From assembly GCF_014205215.1 (NCBI RefSeq), contig NZ_JACHNC010000002.1:1-35535 (forward strand): a stretch of DNA of 35,535 bases, given 5' to 3'. Positions 13,119 through 21,670 of the stretch are shown here, in pieces. This DNA comes from Actinoplanes lobatus. GTDB taxonomy: Bacteria; Actinomycetota; Actinomycetes; Mycobacteriales; Micromonosporaceae. Every line of letters begins with the position of its first letter. Positions within the stretch are counted from its first letter, which is position 1. Position numbers and translations under genes: made by a program. The notes under the pieces were generated by a model, which worked only from the letters and a program-made list of their open reading frames with translations, ran no database searches and had not been told where the DNA came from.

Positions 13119-14495
13119 TTACGCGCTGGTCTTGTCCTGGAGCAGCCGGAACGCCGAGATATTGGTGGCGTCGGCGCCGGTGCGCCAGTACGCGTACCAG
13201 CCGCGCCGGCCGTCGGGCAGGTTGTTGGCCGTGTTGAACAGGTGCGGGATGTACTCCACGCTCATGCCACCCGGCTTGTCGACGATGCAGTAGTTCGAGA
13301 AGTCGCCGAAGACGATCTCGTTGTCGAGCTGGGTGGTCGTCTGGGTGGTCGGCATGTCGTCGCTCTCGACGACCGGCCGGCCCAGGATGCGGTCGGTGAC
13401 CGGCTGGGTGAGGTCGCCGGAGAACGCGCTGGAGACCGCGGTGCCGAGTCGCTTGATCGCCAGGTTGTACAGCGGGTTCAGCAGCCACGAGCTACGGCCG
13501 CGCCAGCGGACCGGCACGCCCCGGTAGAGGGCGTGGATGTCGACCTCCCCGATGGTTGCCGCCGTGGTCGAGGTGATCTCGACCGACGTGGACGCGTCCA
13601 GGGCTGTGACGATGCCCTTCGGCTGGTTCGACGCGCCGGTGCCGGTCGCGTGCGCGGCACCTTCGAGCCGGTCGCGGGCGTCGGCGAACATCATCATCAC
13701 GTCGGACGCGAGGTTGTCGATGTCGTCGAACGCGGCGATGGTGGCCTGCACGAACGCCTGAGCGACGTTGGTGCCGATCGCGGGCCGGCCGAACGTCGGG
13801 GTGTCGTCGGAGACCTCCGCCAGCTCGCCGTCCCACGACGCGGTCACGCCGGCCGAGGTGACGCCGTTCCAGGTGGTGCCCTGGGTGAGGGTGACCACGC
13901 GGGAGATCTGCCGGATGGCGTTCGAGCTGCCCGAGTTGGTGAGGATGATCGTCGGGTCGAGGTGGGTGGGGAGCAGGTAGCCGCCGTTGGTGTTCGAGCC
14001 GACCGACATGGCCGTCCGCTCCTCGGCGGTGAGCAGTTCGGCGCGACCCATGAGGATCTTCGCGAAGCCGGACTGGTACTCGTCGCGGGAGCGGGCGAGC
14101 AGGTTGGCCGCCCACGCGGTGTCGCCGGAGTGCCGCTTGATGAGCCGCTCGAAGTGAGCCTGGTTGTCGCCCTCGATGTCGCGGTGCTCGTTGGCGCGGA
14201 TCAGCGAGTCGACGAGTTCCTGCCGGCCGGCGGCCGGGTTGTTCAGGGCGTCGAACGCGCCGGGCTTGTTGCTGAACCGGGTCGACTGCCAGCGGGCGCG
14301 GGAGTCCGAGACGCGGGCGGCCCGCTCGGCGGCCGGGATGCGGGTCTCCCGCAGGTCCTTCTCCTCGGTGTCGAGGGAGTCCCAGCGTGCCTGCTGTTCG
14401 GCGGTCGGGTCGGCGTCGCCGATCTCGTCGTTCAGCGCGCGCAGCTCGTCGGTGATCTCCGACTGCCGGGCGCGCAGCTCCTCCAAAGTCTTCAT
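13119..14495 (-). CDS. HK97-type major capsid protein
   Basis: From ATG 14495, 458 residues. The N-terminal 100 or so residues are a charged coiled coil (TLEELRARQSEITDELRALNDEIG), the delta/scaffold domain removed by the protease. Then comes the HK97 fold start SVGSNTNGGYLLPTHLDPTII, followed by IRQISRVVTL, a central GASNQPKGIV loop, and a C-terminal WYAYWRTGADATN region. It lies straight after the protease and portal genes. The frame extends far upstream but that part is antisense shadow of protease. Confidence 0.92.
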   Translation of the reverse strand: MKTLEELRARQSEITDELRALNDEIGDADPTAEQQARWDSLDTEEKDLRETRIPAAERAARVSDSRARWQSTRFSNKPGAFDALNNPAAGRQELVDSLIRANEHRDIEGDNQAHFERLIKRHSGDTAWAANLLARSRDEYQSGFAKILMGRAELLTAEERTAMSVGSNTNGGYLLPTHLDPTIILTNSGSSNAIRQISRVVTLTQGTTWNGVTSAGVTASWDGELAEVSDDTPTFGRPAIGTNVAQAFVQATIAAFDDIDNLASDVMMMFADARDRLEGAAHATGTGASNQPKGIVTALDASTSVEITSTTAATIGEVDIHALYRGVPVRWRGRSSWLLNPLYNLAIKRLGTAVSSAFSGDLTQPVTDRILGRPVVESDDMPTTQTTTQLDNEIVFGDFSNYCIVDKPGGMSVEYIPHLFNTANNLPDGRRGWYAYWRTGADATNISAFRLLQDKTSA

Positions 14496-14512
14496 GGAGT
14501 GCGTTTCCCTTC

Positions 14513-15334
14513 TCAGGACTGGAGCGCGGCCAGGCGCGCTTCGCGGATGCGCCGGGCGCGTTCGCCGCGGCGGTTCCCGTCCGAGTGGCGTGAGGCCGGG
14601 TCGGAGGTCGGTGCGTTCGCGGGTCCGTCGGCAGGCCGAGTGACGTCGTCGGGTCGGCTGCTGCGGAGTGCGGTGAGGCGAGCACGCATCCCGTCGACCC
14701 GGTGCGGGTCGAGGCGGGCCAGGTGCTCGTAGTACGTGTCGGTGCCGGACATGCAGCGCATGCCGGAACTGGCGGCCGGGTTCGCCGGCCAGGTCACGGG
14801 CCCTGCTTCGAACACGCGGACCTCTTTGAGGGTGCGTTCGGGCAGGCCGTCGGGGTTGTGGTCGCTGGCGCCGGGCTCGTTGTTCCACTCGTCCTTGACG
14901 ACCCGGAACATGAAGCTCGACCCGTAGACGCCGGCTCGCAGGCCGGGCAGCAGGTCCCGGTTGTACGAGGTGTCGAACAGCCGGACCGTGCTCACCGGCG
15001 AATCGGAGTCCTCGCGAACCTTCTCGATCCGGCCGAGGATCTTGTCCCCGATGTGGAAGTCCATGCCGTGGTTGAACAGGGTTTTGATGTTGTGGGCGTC
15101 CTCGGCCGCGGCCGAGTTGTGCGCCTTGATGGTGCGCTTGAACGCGCCGGGCGCCGACCGCTCCAGAAAGTCGCCCTCCCAGTAGGAGGAGATCCGGTAC
15201 CACGAGTTGAACGGGGAGAACCTGACGTCCATGACGCCCAGGTCGTCGCTGGCCGCCTCGTCGTCGGCGCGCAGCTCGCACGCGATCAGGGTGGTCCGCA
15301 CGACGTCCAAGTCGGGCAGCGTGAGCGTGTCCAT
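14513..15334 (-). CDS. prohead maturation protease (HK97 gp4/S78-type)
   Basis: A 273-residue protein beginning MDTLTLPDLDVVRTTL. It contains the prohead protease pattern: FSPFNSWYRISSYWEGDFLERSAPGAF, then LFNHGMDFHIGDKILGRI with the catalytic His in FNH, and YGSSFMFRV with the catalytic Ser in GSS. The C-terminal 60 residues are charged and disordered, as is common. It shares a TGATG overlap with the portal stop. It trims the capsid protein N-terminus during maturation. Confidence 0.85.
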   Translation of the reverse strand: MDTLTLPDLDVVRTTLIACELRADDEAASDDLGVMDVRFSPFNSWYRISSYWEGDFLERSAPGAFKRTIKAHNSAAAEDAHNIKTLFNHGMDFHIGDKILGRIEKVREDSDSPVSTVRLFDTSYNRDLLPGLRAGVYGSSFMFRVVKDEWNNEPGASDHNPDGLPERTLKEVRVFEAGPVTWPANPAASSGMRCMSGTDTYYEHLARLDPHRVDGMRARLTALRSSRPDDVTRPADGPANAPTSDPASRHSDGNRRGERARRIREARLAALQS

Positions 15335-16509
15335 CAGTTCCCCTCGCCCTCGTCGGGTTCGTCGTCGGGTTTGTCTTCCGGTTCGGGCGGATCGGCGGGC
15401 GCCGGGCCGGCGCCCCAGGGCACTGCCGGCCAGTCCTCGTCGTCGCGGACCTCGTTGATGGCCCGCGCCTTGGTGGAGAGCTGCAGCTGGTAGACCTTCC
15501 ACCGGTCGAGGGTCGTCGCCTGCAGCAGCGCATCCCGGTCGATGCGCGCGTACTGCGGCCGCGGCAGCATGTCCGTGAGCACCCGCTCCAGCCGCCGAAG
15601 CCACTTGTTGAGCGAGTAGACGAGCAGGTGAGCCGACCGGCCCTCGACGGTGGAGTAGGTCAGCGACCCGCCGGACTCGTAGCCGAGGATCTCGGCGAGG
15701 CCCGGCCCGAAGATGCGGCAGCACTGGGCCTCGGTGTAGCCGGCTGTCTCCAGGAACTGCGACTCCTCCGGAGCCACCTGGATGCTCTCGTACTTCCAGC
15801 CGCGGCCCAGCACGACCGGCTCACGGTTGCCGCGAACGGCTGCCATGAACCGGTCCTTGGCCGTCTTCGCCTGTTCCGGCTTGAGGTCGGTCAGCTCGTT
15901 GGTGAGCATGCCGCCGGGATGCGCGCCGTCGGCGAACCATTGCAGCCCGTACCGGGTGGTGGTCAGTGACAGGCCGATCTGGGCGGCGTGCATGCCGATC
16001 GGGGACAGCCCTTGGATTCGGTCGGCTACGGGGTTGACGCGTCGGTGCCAGAATCGGGCGGAGTCGATGCGTTTGCCGTTGACGGTCCACACCGGGTTGC
16101 CGTCCTTGTCGATCCAGCCGCCGATGTCGTCGGGGTGGAACAGCTTGACCTGTGTCGGGTAGCCGGACGGCGCGGTGGCGAGGATGTCGCCGTAGCCGTT
16201 GCCGCGCAGCAGCCACGACATCAGTAGCTGGTACGCCCAGTCCGGCAGTCCGTGTCCGTCGCCGGCCGGGTCGAGCAGGTAGCCCGGGGTCTGCCGCTTC
16301 ACTCGCTGCGCGCCGTCACCGGAGTAGACGTGCACCGGCAGCTCGGATCCGAGCGACGCGATCAGGTCGACGGACGAGTGCACGGCCACGGACTGCAGGC
16401 TGGACTCGGCGGACGACAGGTCGATGGACGAGAACGACGGCGGGGCGCTCATCTCCTGCCGGGGCAGGCTGCGGCGTTCGGGCTGAGGCTTGCGGAACCA
16501 GATGCCCAT
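15334..16509 (-). CDS. portal protein (HK97 family)
   Basis: A 391-residue protein from ATG 16509. Family traits: SVAVHSSVDLIASLGSELPVHVY (early helix and strand), LLMSWLLRGNGYGDI, FHPDDIGGWIDKDGNPVW, and FADGAHPGGMLTNELT with the loop before the stem helices, ending in a Pro/Asp/Glu-rich acidic tail (EDKPDDEPDEGEG). It forms the ring at the DNA entry vertex. It overlaps the 70-residue membrane protein and the protease by TGATG, one operon. Confidence 0.9.
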   Translation of the reverse strand: MGIWFRKPQPERRSLPRQEMSAPPSFSSIDLSSAESSLQSVAVHSSVDLIASLGSELPVHVYSGDGAQRVKRQTPGYLLDPAGDGHGLPDWAYQLLMSWLLRGNGYGDILATAPSGYPTQVKLFHPDDIGGWIDKDGNPVWTVNGKRIDSARFWHRRVNPVADRIQGLSPIGMHAAQIGLSLTTTRYGLQWFADGAHPGGMLTNELTDLKPEQAKTAKDRFMAAVRGNREPVVLGRGWKYESIQVAPEESQFLETAGYTEAQCCRIFGPGLAEILGYESGGSLTYSTVEGRSAHLLVYSLNKWLRRLERVLTDMLPRPQYARIDRDALLQATTLDRWKVYQLQLSTKARAINEVRDDEDWPAVPWGAGPAPADPPEPEDKPDDEPDEGEGN

Positions 16510-16721
16510 CAGACCCGCCGATCCAGCGCCCAGAGCGCCAGGCCAGCGAAGACCAGACCGAGCGGCGGCCACGCCATCCACAGACCGGCGGCCACGAGCA
16601 GCGGCCCACCGACACCGGGCAGACCGCGGCCGATCCGGCCGACCATCGCGCCGGCCCAGGTGGCGAGCCGGGCCGTGGCCTGGTCCCAGCGCGGGCGAAG
16701 CCGCTCGGCGAGCACCGTCAC
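16509..16721 (-). CDS. 70-residue membrane protein between terminase and portal
   Basis: GTG 16721 follows an AGAGGGGGA box. The N-terminus is basic and amphipathic (LAERLRPRWDQATARLATWAG), followed by a hairpin of two hydrophobic segments (LLVAAGLWMAWPPLGLVFAGLALWAL) and an Arg tail. Comparable small membrane proteins occur between terminase and portal in several actinophages; their role is not known. It overlaps the portal start by one base. Confidence 0.6.
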   Translation of the reverse strand: MTVLAERLRPRWDQATARLATWAGAMVGRIGRGLPGVGGPLLVAAGLWMAWPPLGLVFAGLALWALDRRV

Positions 16722-16733
16722 CGGGTCCCCCTC

Positions 16734-18323
16734 TCAGAAAATGTTGGCCAGCGGGTCGTAGTCGTCTTCTCGCGGCTTCGCGTCGCGCCGGGCGTAGAAG
16801 GACCACCGCGCTTCGGTGATGGCGACCAGGCTGGTGATATCCACTGCTCGATCGGTTCGCGCCCACGCGATCGACTCACCGGTGCGCCTCGTCTTCGCCA
16901 CCCCGACCGCCGCGTCCAGCTGCGGCGCCGGCACGTGCCGGATTGTCGACTCGCGGGTGGCGTCGAGGATCTGCCCGCAGGCGGCCGCCATGTCGATACC
17001 GCCAAGCACCACCAGGTCGCCGCGGCGGGGGTCCTTGTCGTCGCTGCGGCTCGGCTCTTCGTCGTCGCCGCGGTCCTCGGGCCGGATGATGCCGCGTGTT
17101 TTCAGGTCCTCGCGCAGCGATGCGTGGGTGCCGCGGGCCATGCCGACCGCGACCGGGTCCAGGGCGTCGCGATACTCAACGATCTTGTCGAGCAGGCCGG
17201 CGACCGGCCCGTAGTGGATGAGCTGCACGTGGCCGAGGTCGTCGGCGCGATGGCCGTAGAGACCGATCGCCGCCCAGTCCCGCTCCGGCGAGATGTCGAC
17301 CGCGATGGCCACGTCGCCGTCACGCCGCGACTCCGGGTCGCCGAGGTCCTTCCACCGCTGTTGGTCGATCTCCGCACCGGACTCCAGCTCCGGGTACACG
17401 CCGAGCCGCTCGCGGAGGAATTGCTCGACGCCGGTCGACCGGACCTCACGCAGAATCGAGTCGCCGGAGATCCGCCGGTTGAACGCCCGGTTCGCCTCAG
17501 CCACCGCCACGAACAACCGGCGGCGAAGCTCGCGCCCGGCCGGCGTCTGCTCGTCCTCGTCCGACAGCGCTTTGTTCGCCTCGACGAGTTTGAACAGCTC
17601 GTCGTACTTCCCGCGCGCCGACCACTCGTAGTAGACCAGGCCACGTGATCCGCGCCGGCCCCGCTTGACCGTCTCGCGCAGGACCTCGGACTCCTTGAGT
17701 GGCGCGCTGCTCATGTACCAGACCTGCGGGTTGAGCGCGGCCGAGGTGGCGAACATGATCGCGGCGACTTGCTCCGGGGTCAACGCGAACGCCTCGTCCA
17801 AGAACAGCGGGGAGACGCCGGCGAAGCCTCGGCCGCTGCCCCCGGACCTGGCGAGGAATGAGAGCGTCTGCCCGACCGGGCTGCCCTTCTTGCCCAGCAG
17901 GACGATCTCTGTGGAGTGGGTGCTCGACCGGATCGTCTTGACCCGCTTGCGCAGGTGGTCGAAGTTGTCGAAGTAGTGACGCATCCGCATGAAGCCCTGA
18001 TGCGCGGTCTTGAACTCGTGGGCAGTCCAGATAATCAGCGGCTCTTTGACCAGCAGCAGACCGCCCAGCGCCCGAATCTCCAGATCGACGCCCTTGCCGT
18101 TCTGCCGCGGCTCAACGTCCGCCACCTCGCTGGCCAGCCACTTCTCGTCCGGGCCGAGCGCCATGCCGTCGGTGATGACCGCGACCTGGCCGGCGTCGGG
18201 GGTGACGCCCAGCCCTTTGGCCAGGTCGATCGATTCCGGCCCCCAGCTACGAACCGCCCCCTGCGGAACCGTCCGGTAGCGGGGATCCTGGGACCCGAGA
18301 AGCACCGCGCCGGAGGATTGCAT
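16734..18323 (-). CDS. terL: terminase large subunit
   Basis: A 529-residue protein from ATG 18323; a GTG at 18305 (giving LLGSQDPRYR at the N-terminus) is the alternative. The ATPase has the actinophage-type Walker A PRQNGKG, the adenine-region text IIWTAHEFKTAHQGF, and Walker B PLFLDEAF. The nuclease half shows AIAVDISPERDWAAIGLYG (first Asp) and later metal-ligand Asp in AAVGVAKTRR. It packages DNA into the prohead at the portal. It overlaps the small subunit frame by about 77 bases. Confidence 0.9.
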   Translation of the reverse strand: MQSSGAVLLGSQDPRYRTVPQGAVRSWGPESIDLAKGLGVTPDAGQVAVITDGMALGPDEKWLASEVADVEPRQNGKGVDLEIRALGGLLLVKEPLIIWTAHEFKTAHQGFMRMRHYFDNFDHLRKRVKTIRSSTHSTEIVLLGKKGSPVGQTLSFLARSGGSGRGFAGVSPLFLDEAFALTPEQVAAIMFATSAALNPQVWYMSSAPLKESEVLRETVKRGRRGSRGLVYYEWSARGKYDELFKLVEANKALSDEDEQTPAGRELRRRLFVAVAEANRAFNRRISGDSILREVRSTGVEQFLRERLGVYPELESGAEIDQQRWKDLGDPESRRDGDVAIAVDISPERDWAAIGLYGHRADDLGHVQLIHYGPVAGLLDKIVEYRDALDPVAVGMARGTHASLREDLKTRGIIRPEDRGDDEEPSRSDDKDPRRGDLVVLGGIDMAAACGQILDATRESTIRHVPAPQLDAAVGVAKTRRTGESIAWARTDRAVDITSLVAITEARWSFYARRDAKPREDDYDPLANIF

Positions 18324-18537
18324 CGATCGGGTCAGCCTCCTCCGGCACGGCATCGGCCATCGACCTGAGATCGGCGAGCGCGGCCCGCATCTCCTTCGCC
18401 ACCGACGCGGCATCGCGGGCGCCGCAGCCGGAGTCGAGGACGTCGGCGAGTCGCCGCGCGACCGCGGCGAGGGTGCTGTCCTTGACCCGTTCGGGCATCT
18501 GCTCGAGGTCGTCCTCGAGGGCGGTGCGTACCGACAT
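18247..18537 (-). CDS. terminase small subunit (probable)
   Basis: A 96-residue, Ala/Asp/Glu-rich helical protein (ALEDDLEQMPERVKDSTLAAVARRLADVLDSG) directly in front of terL. The opening and the AKEMRAALADLRSMADAVPEEADPIDAI segment fit the small terminase-like proteins of Streptomyces-type phages. Its ATG overlaps the tail fibre stop (TGATG), and its C-terminus overlaps terL. It would recognise the packaging site. The absence of a clear HTH leaves some doubt. Confidence 0.65.
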   Translation of the reverse strand: MSVRTALEDDLEQMPERVKDSTLAAVARRLADVLDSGCGARDAASVAKEMRAALADLRSMADAVPEEADPIDAILRRGASRVPGSPLPDGSAGGGS

Positions 18538-19763
18538 CAGGACCCGTAGTTGGCGACGCGCCAGCGCAGCGGATAGGCGGCGCCGGCGAACAGCTTCCCG
18601 CCGCCGCTGGGGTTCAACACCGCCCAGCCGAACGTGATGTTGCCGCCGGACAGATCGCCGGACTCGACGGTGACCACCATGCCCAGGCCGGCCTGGGGCC
18701 GGAACGTCGAATCCGGGTAGAGCGACGGGTCACCCTCGATCGCGGGGGTCCCGGTTCCGGTCGACGCGTACCGCACAGGCACCCCGGAGACGAGGACCGC
18801 GATGTCCCAGAACAGACCGGTCGCGTCGTCGGTCAATGCCGCCCACGAGAACTCGATGACGTCACCGACGGCCGCGGCGATCGACGCTGTGGGGCCGCCG
18901 GTCAGCGCCGCCCATGAGGCGGTGGTCTGCGGCGTGATGTCGCCGGACGACACGTACCCGGAGGCGACGGCCACCGATCCGCCACCGCTGGCGTGGGTGT
19001 GGTTGCCGGCCGCAGCCGTGGACCCGGTCGCCCCGAGCGCCAGGTTGGAGGTGCCGGCGCCGATTGCGGTTCGGGCCGCTGCGGCGTCGGCGGCGGTGAG
19101 GACCGAGCGGCCGGTGGCGGTCGAGTCGCTGATCTCCGTGGCGGTGTGGGTGTGCACGGCGGCCGCGGCCCCGAGCGAGCCGAGAGTCTGGGCGGCCGGG
19201 GTGCCGTGCGTGTGGTCGCCACGCGAGTAGGTGGACGAGGCGCCGGCCGTCGAGGCCTGCCCGTACGCGGTCTCAGTAACGACGGTGCCCGACGCGGTTC
19301 CGCCGCCACCGCCGACCTTGTTGCCGTCAGCGTCGATGACGTCGCCGTCAGCGTCGAGGCCGGCCACGCCGGAGGCGATGCCGCGTTGCGCGGTGAGGAT
19401 GTACGAGGTGCCGGCCACGGCGGCGCCGTCGACCTGGAGCAGGTCGGCGAGCTGCACGCTGGCGCTCTGGTAGTCGAGTTGCAGGGTGCCGGTGATCGCG
19501 GCCCCGCCGATGCGGCCCTCGACCGCGTACGTCCAGCCGGACGGGGACCACTGCGGGTCGTTCGTGGCGGGGAGTTCGATCTCGCCGGCACCGGTGGCGT
19601 CCAGGGTGGCGCGCAGGGTGAACGGCGGGACGATCGCGTTGTCCGCAGCGCCGAGCAGCGGCCGGGCCGCGGTGAAGTCGAACCAGCCGGTGGCCGCGCC
19701 GGACGGCGGGAAGTCACATTGGATACCGACGGTGACCAGCGTGAGGGTCGCGGGAAACGGCAC
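18537..19763 (-). CDS. tail fibre / receptor-binding protein
   Basis: A 408-residue protein from GTG 19763 (GGGGG six bases upstream). It shows fibre-type repeats: STYSRGDHTHGTPAAQTLGSLGAAA, VHTHTATEISDSTATGRSVLTAADAAAARTAIGAG, and GNHTHASGGG, with the His-x-His motifs typical of trimeric fibre shafts that bind metal between chains. The C-terminal 110 residues (from VAVGDVIEFSWAAL) are a beta-rich head likely contacting the host. The gene sits in front of the terminase genes instead of at the end of the tail cluster. Confidence 0.8.
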   Translation of the reverse strand: MPFPATLTLVTVGIQCDFPPSGAATGWFDFTAARPLLGAADNAIVPPFTLRATLDATGAGEIELPATNDPQWSPSGWTYAVEGRIGGAAITGTLQLDYQSASVQLADLLQVDGAAVAGTSYILTAQRGIASGVAGLDADGDVIDADGNKVGGGGGTASGTVVTETAYGQASTAGASSTYSRGDHTHGTPAAQTLGSLGAAAAVHTHTATEISDSTATGRSVLTAADAAAARTAIGAGTSNLALGATGSTAAAGNHTHASGGGSVAVASGYVSSGDITPQTTASWAALTGGPTASIAAAVGDVIEFSWAALTDDATGLFWDIAVLVSGVPVRYASTGTGTPAIEGDPSLYPDSTFRPQAGLGMVVTVESGDLSGGNITFGWAVLNPSGGGKLFAGAAYPLRWRVANYGS

Positions 19764-19910
19764 TTCCAACCCCCTACACAGAGTCACTGGTGACCGTGGG
19801 TGACGGCCGTCTTGGGTTTATTTGCCTGCGCACACAATCGCGGAAAAGGGCAGCGGGTGTTCCGCGTGTCCCCTCCTTAAAAAATCTTGGCGCGCGAGGC
19901 TCTGACCAGG
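19764..19910. other. 147-base intergenic region upstream of the fibre gene
   Basis: No convincing gene. It contains GTCACTGGTGAC (19783-19794), a palindrome with a further GTGAC nearby, and on the minus strand AAGGAGG (19873-19879) with no start codon at a normal distance. This is the largest gap inside the packaging region, so a cos/pac site or late promoter is possible; I cannot show either. Confidence 0.3.
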
Positions 19911-20216
19911 TCAAATGCAGCGCGGGTCGATGCTCATGGCCTCGCGTTCTACCTTGGGTTTGCGGTTGCGCTCCTGGTTGCAGCACCGTGCACGCCCGGT
20001 AGTGGGGCTCACGCAGACAGGGCACGGTGCGTTACTCCCATGTGAGGGACGCAGATTGGCCACGTCGTACGGTGACCCTCCGTCAGTACGTCGCTGTAGG
20101 TGGTCTACCTCGTAGGCGTTGGGGTGTCCGCACCACCAGCAGTTCGTGCCCCACGTCTTGAAGCAGTCCTCGCGTGCGCGTTGTCGTGGGCGTCGTGATT
20201 CCCAGGGGTCCACCAT
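19911..20216 (-). CDS. HNH endonuclease
   Basis: A 101-residue protein from ATG 20216 with GGGGAGG five bases upstream. It has the ββα-metal HNH motif with zinc knuckles: CWWC (26-29), EVDH with catalytic His39, NLRPSH (Asn54, His59), CPVC (65-68) and a later CCNQERN. In tailed phages, HNH proteins next to terminase genes are part of the packaging/DNA-cleavage machinery at cos sites, which fits here. The long upstream extension of the frame is unlikely to be translated. Confidence 0.85.
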   Translation of the reverse strand: MVDPWESRRPRQRAREDCFKTWGTNCWWCGHPNAYEVDHLQRRTDGGSPYDVANLRPSHGSNAPCPVCVSPTTGRARCCNQERNRKPKVEREAMSIDPRCI

Positions 20217-20236
20217 GTTGGCCTCCCCTGTGGTGT

Positions 20237-20271
20237 GGGGCGCACGGCAGCCAGCCCCTGCTGTGCGCCCC
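20237..20271. terminator. long GC hairpin just upstream of HNH gene
   Basis: GGGGCGCACGGCAG (20237-20250) pairs with CTGCTGTGCGCCCC (20258-20271), one G-T pair, 7-base loop. It lies directly before the HNH ribosome binding site, on the boundary between early and late genes. Confidence 0.5.
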
Positions 20272-20317
20272 TGTTCCCCCACCGTCCGGACCGCCCCGGA
20301 GTTCTTGGGTACGACGA

Positions 20318-20341
20318 AGGCCCCCGCTTTCACGGGGGCCT
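20318..20341 (-). terminator. early operon terminator
   Basis: AGGCCCCCG (20318-20326) and CGGGGGCCT (20333-20341) form a perfect 9-bp stem with loop CTTTCA. It follows the last early gene. Confidence 0.6.
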
Positions 20342-20396
20342 CGACGTCGTTCGGGCAGTCTTCGCCTGCCTCAACCGGAAACAGTACGCAGAGCGA

Positions 20397-21329
20397 TCAA
20401 CTGCTGCAAGTCTGGTTGCTCTGTGTCACTCGTCGTTCTGCTGTGGCCATGAGGGCGGCGATGTCGCCGAATCGGTAGACGGGGACGATGTCGCGGACCT
20501 CGGCGCAGTCGTCGTCACATCCGCGGTGCGTGTGTTTGACGAGGACGTGGTCGGCGGGGTTGATGCGGCCGCGTTTGCCCCAGACGTCGACGAGTGCGCG
20601 GATCTGTTTGGCGGATCGGTCGGTGTCGAGGTATCCGGCGAGGTGTGCGGCTTCGCCAGCGGTCACCAGGCGCTCGTCGAGGGCGGCCCTGAGGATGGTT
20701 TGGGATCGGTCGACGTGCCAGGTGGCGCCGCAGTGTTCGCCTTTGCATTCGACCACGTCAACGCCGTGTCGGGCGTACAGAATCTTCCCGCAGTCGCACA
20801 TGCCGACGAGGCGGAGTTGGGGCGGTTCGGGCCGGTCGACGAGCCGGGTGAGTATCTGGCAGGCGTATCCGAGTTCGTCGAATGCCTGTTCGGCCTCGGG
20901 TCGGGTGCGGAGCCATGTGGTCTGGTCGGCGAGCCATCGGGTGGCGTCGGCGAGCGGGATGGGCGGGGTTGGCCGTTGGAGTGCCCGGCAGCTGACGTGT
21001 CCGCATTGGAGTGCGCAGACGGGTCCGGCGGCGCGTTGTGGGGTGGGGATGGTTGGTCCGTCTTGCTCGATGACGTGGAGGATCCATGTGGTGAGCGTGT
21101 TGCGGGCGGCGGCGTAGTCGTCGGCTGCGGTGAAGTCGACGATCGGGGGCTGTTCGCGGCCGCCTCGGGAACCGGCCCCATATCGTGTTTGGCGGGCGAT
21201 GACGGTCCAGGCGTCCTCGGCGTGTCCGGCGGCTTCCCGGAGCGTCTCGGCGAGGTCTCGGGCGCACTGGTGGCAGGCCTCACCGTCCGGCGTTGGTCGC
21301 TCGCAGATCACGCAGGTATTGGTCACCAC
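20397..21329 (-). CDS. zinc-ribbon HTH DNA-binding protein
   Basis: A 310-residue protein from GTG 21329 (GAGGGG seven bases upstream; GTG 21326 is the alternative). It has an N-terminal Zn-binding pair CVIC...CHQC, CGHVSC in the middle, a second ribbon MCDCGKILYARHG...CKGEHC (about 192-215), and an HTH near 235-265 (LVTAGEAAHLAGYLDTDRSAKQIRALVD). Proteins of this build are frequent in actinophages and are annotated as HTH DNA-binding. Last of the early operon, so it may control the early-late transition. GTGGTGA overlap with the XRE gene shows coupling. Confidence 0.65.
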   Translation of the reverse strand: MVTNTCVICERPTPDGEACHQCARDLAETLREAAGHAEDAWTVIARQTRYGAGSRGGREQPPIVDFTAADDYAAARNTLTTWILHVIEQDGPTIPTPQRAAGPVCALQCGHVSCRALQRPTPPIPLADATRWLADQTTWLRTRPEAEQAFDELGYACQILTRLVDRPEPPQLRLVGMCDCGKILYARHGVDVVECKGEHCGATWHVDRSQTILRAALDERLVTAGEAAHLAGYLDTDRSAKQIRALVDVWGKRGRINPADHVLVKHTHRGCDDDCAEVRDIVPVYRFGDIAALMATAERRVTQSNQTCSS

Positions 21330-21670
21330 GTGATGTCCCCTCGGAACGTCGTCAGCCGAACGGTGATCCCGCATTTCCGGCAGCCGTATCGGCGCTGCTC
21401 ACCGAGCACCCGGATTGCCGGGCGGACCTTGTCGGCGAAGTGTTCGGCGGTGGCGAGGCGGTCGCCGAGGACCACGCCGAGGCTGACGTCGAGGGCCTCG
21501 GCGATGGCGAGCAGGGTTTTCACGCTGGGCAGGTGTTTGCCGAGCTCGAACTGGCTGAGGGCGTTGGTGGTGACACCGGCCTTGTTGGCGATTTCGACCT
21601 GGGTGTAGCCCTGGGCTGTTCGGATACGGCGGAGGTTGGCGCCGAACTCGGTGGTGGGTGTGCTGGTCAC
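21323..21670 (-). CDS. XRE-family HTH regulator with C-terminal Zn motif
   Basis: 115 residues from GTG 21670 (GGAGG, 4-base spacer). A textbook HTH_3 domain runs from FGANLRRIRTAQGYTQVEIANKAGVTTNALSQFELG to LLAIAEALDVSLGVVLGD (about 9-65). The C-terminus has CRKC followed by ITVRLTTFRG, a small Zn-binding site. It overlaps the upstream regulator by GTGA. Probably a phage transcription regulator; target unknown. Confidence 0.75.
   Translation of the reverse strand: MTSTPTTEFGANLRRIRTAQGYTQVEIANKAGVTTNALSQFELGKHLPSVKTLLAIAEALDVSLGVVLGDRLATAEHFADKVRPAIRVLGEQRRYGCRKCGITVRLTTFRGDITW

Noticed and set aside
12969..14732. 587-residue plus-strand frame opposite the capsid gene
   Set aside because: Length comes from high GC; Gly/Arg/Val-rich text with no fold, opposite HK97 capsid.
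13119..15533. Capsid-protease fusion in one 804-codon frame
   Set aside because: The part before 14495 is a different frame of the protease gene; the capsid has its own ATG and ribosome binding site.
19774..20025. 83-codon minus-strand frame, with a possible internal TTG start overlapping the HNH stop
   Set aside because: The first half is HNH shadow; the second half has no ribosome binding site and only weak protein character. A 46-residue product from TTG cannot be excluded.
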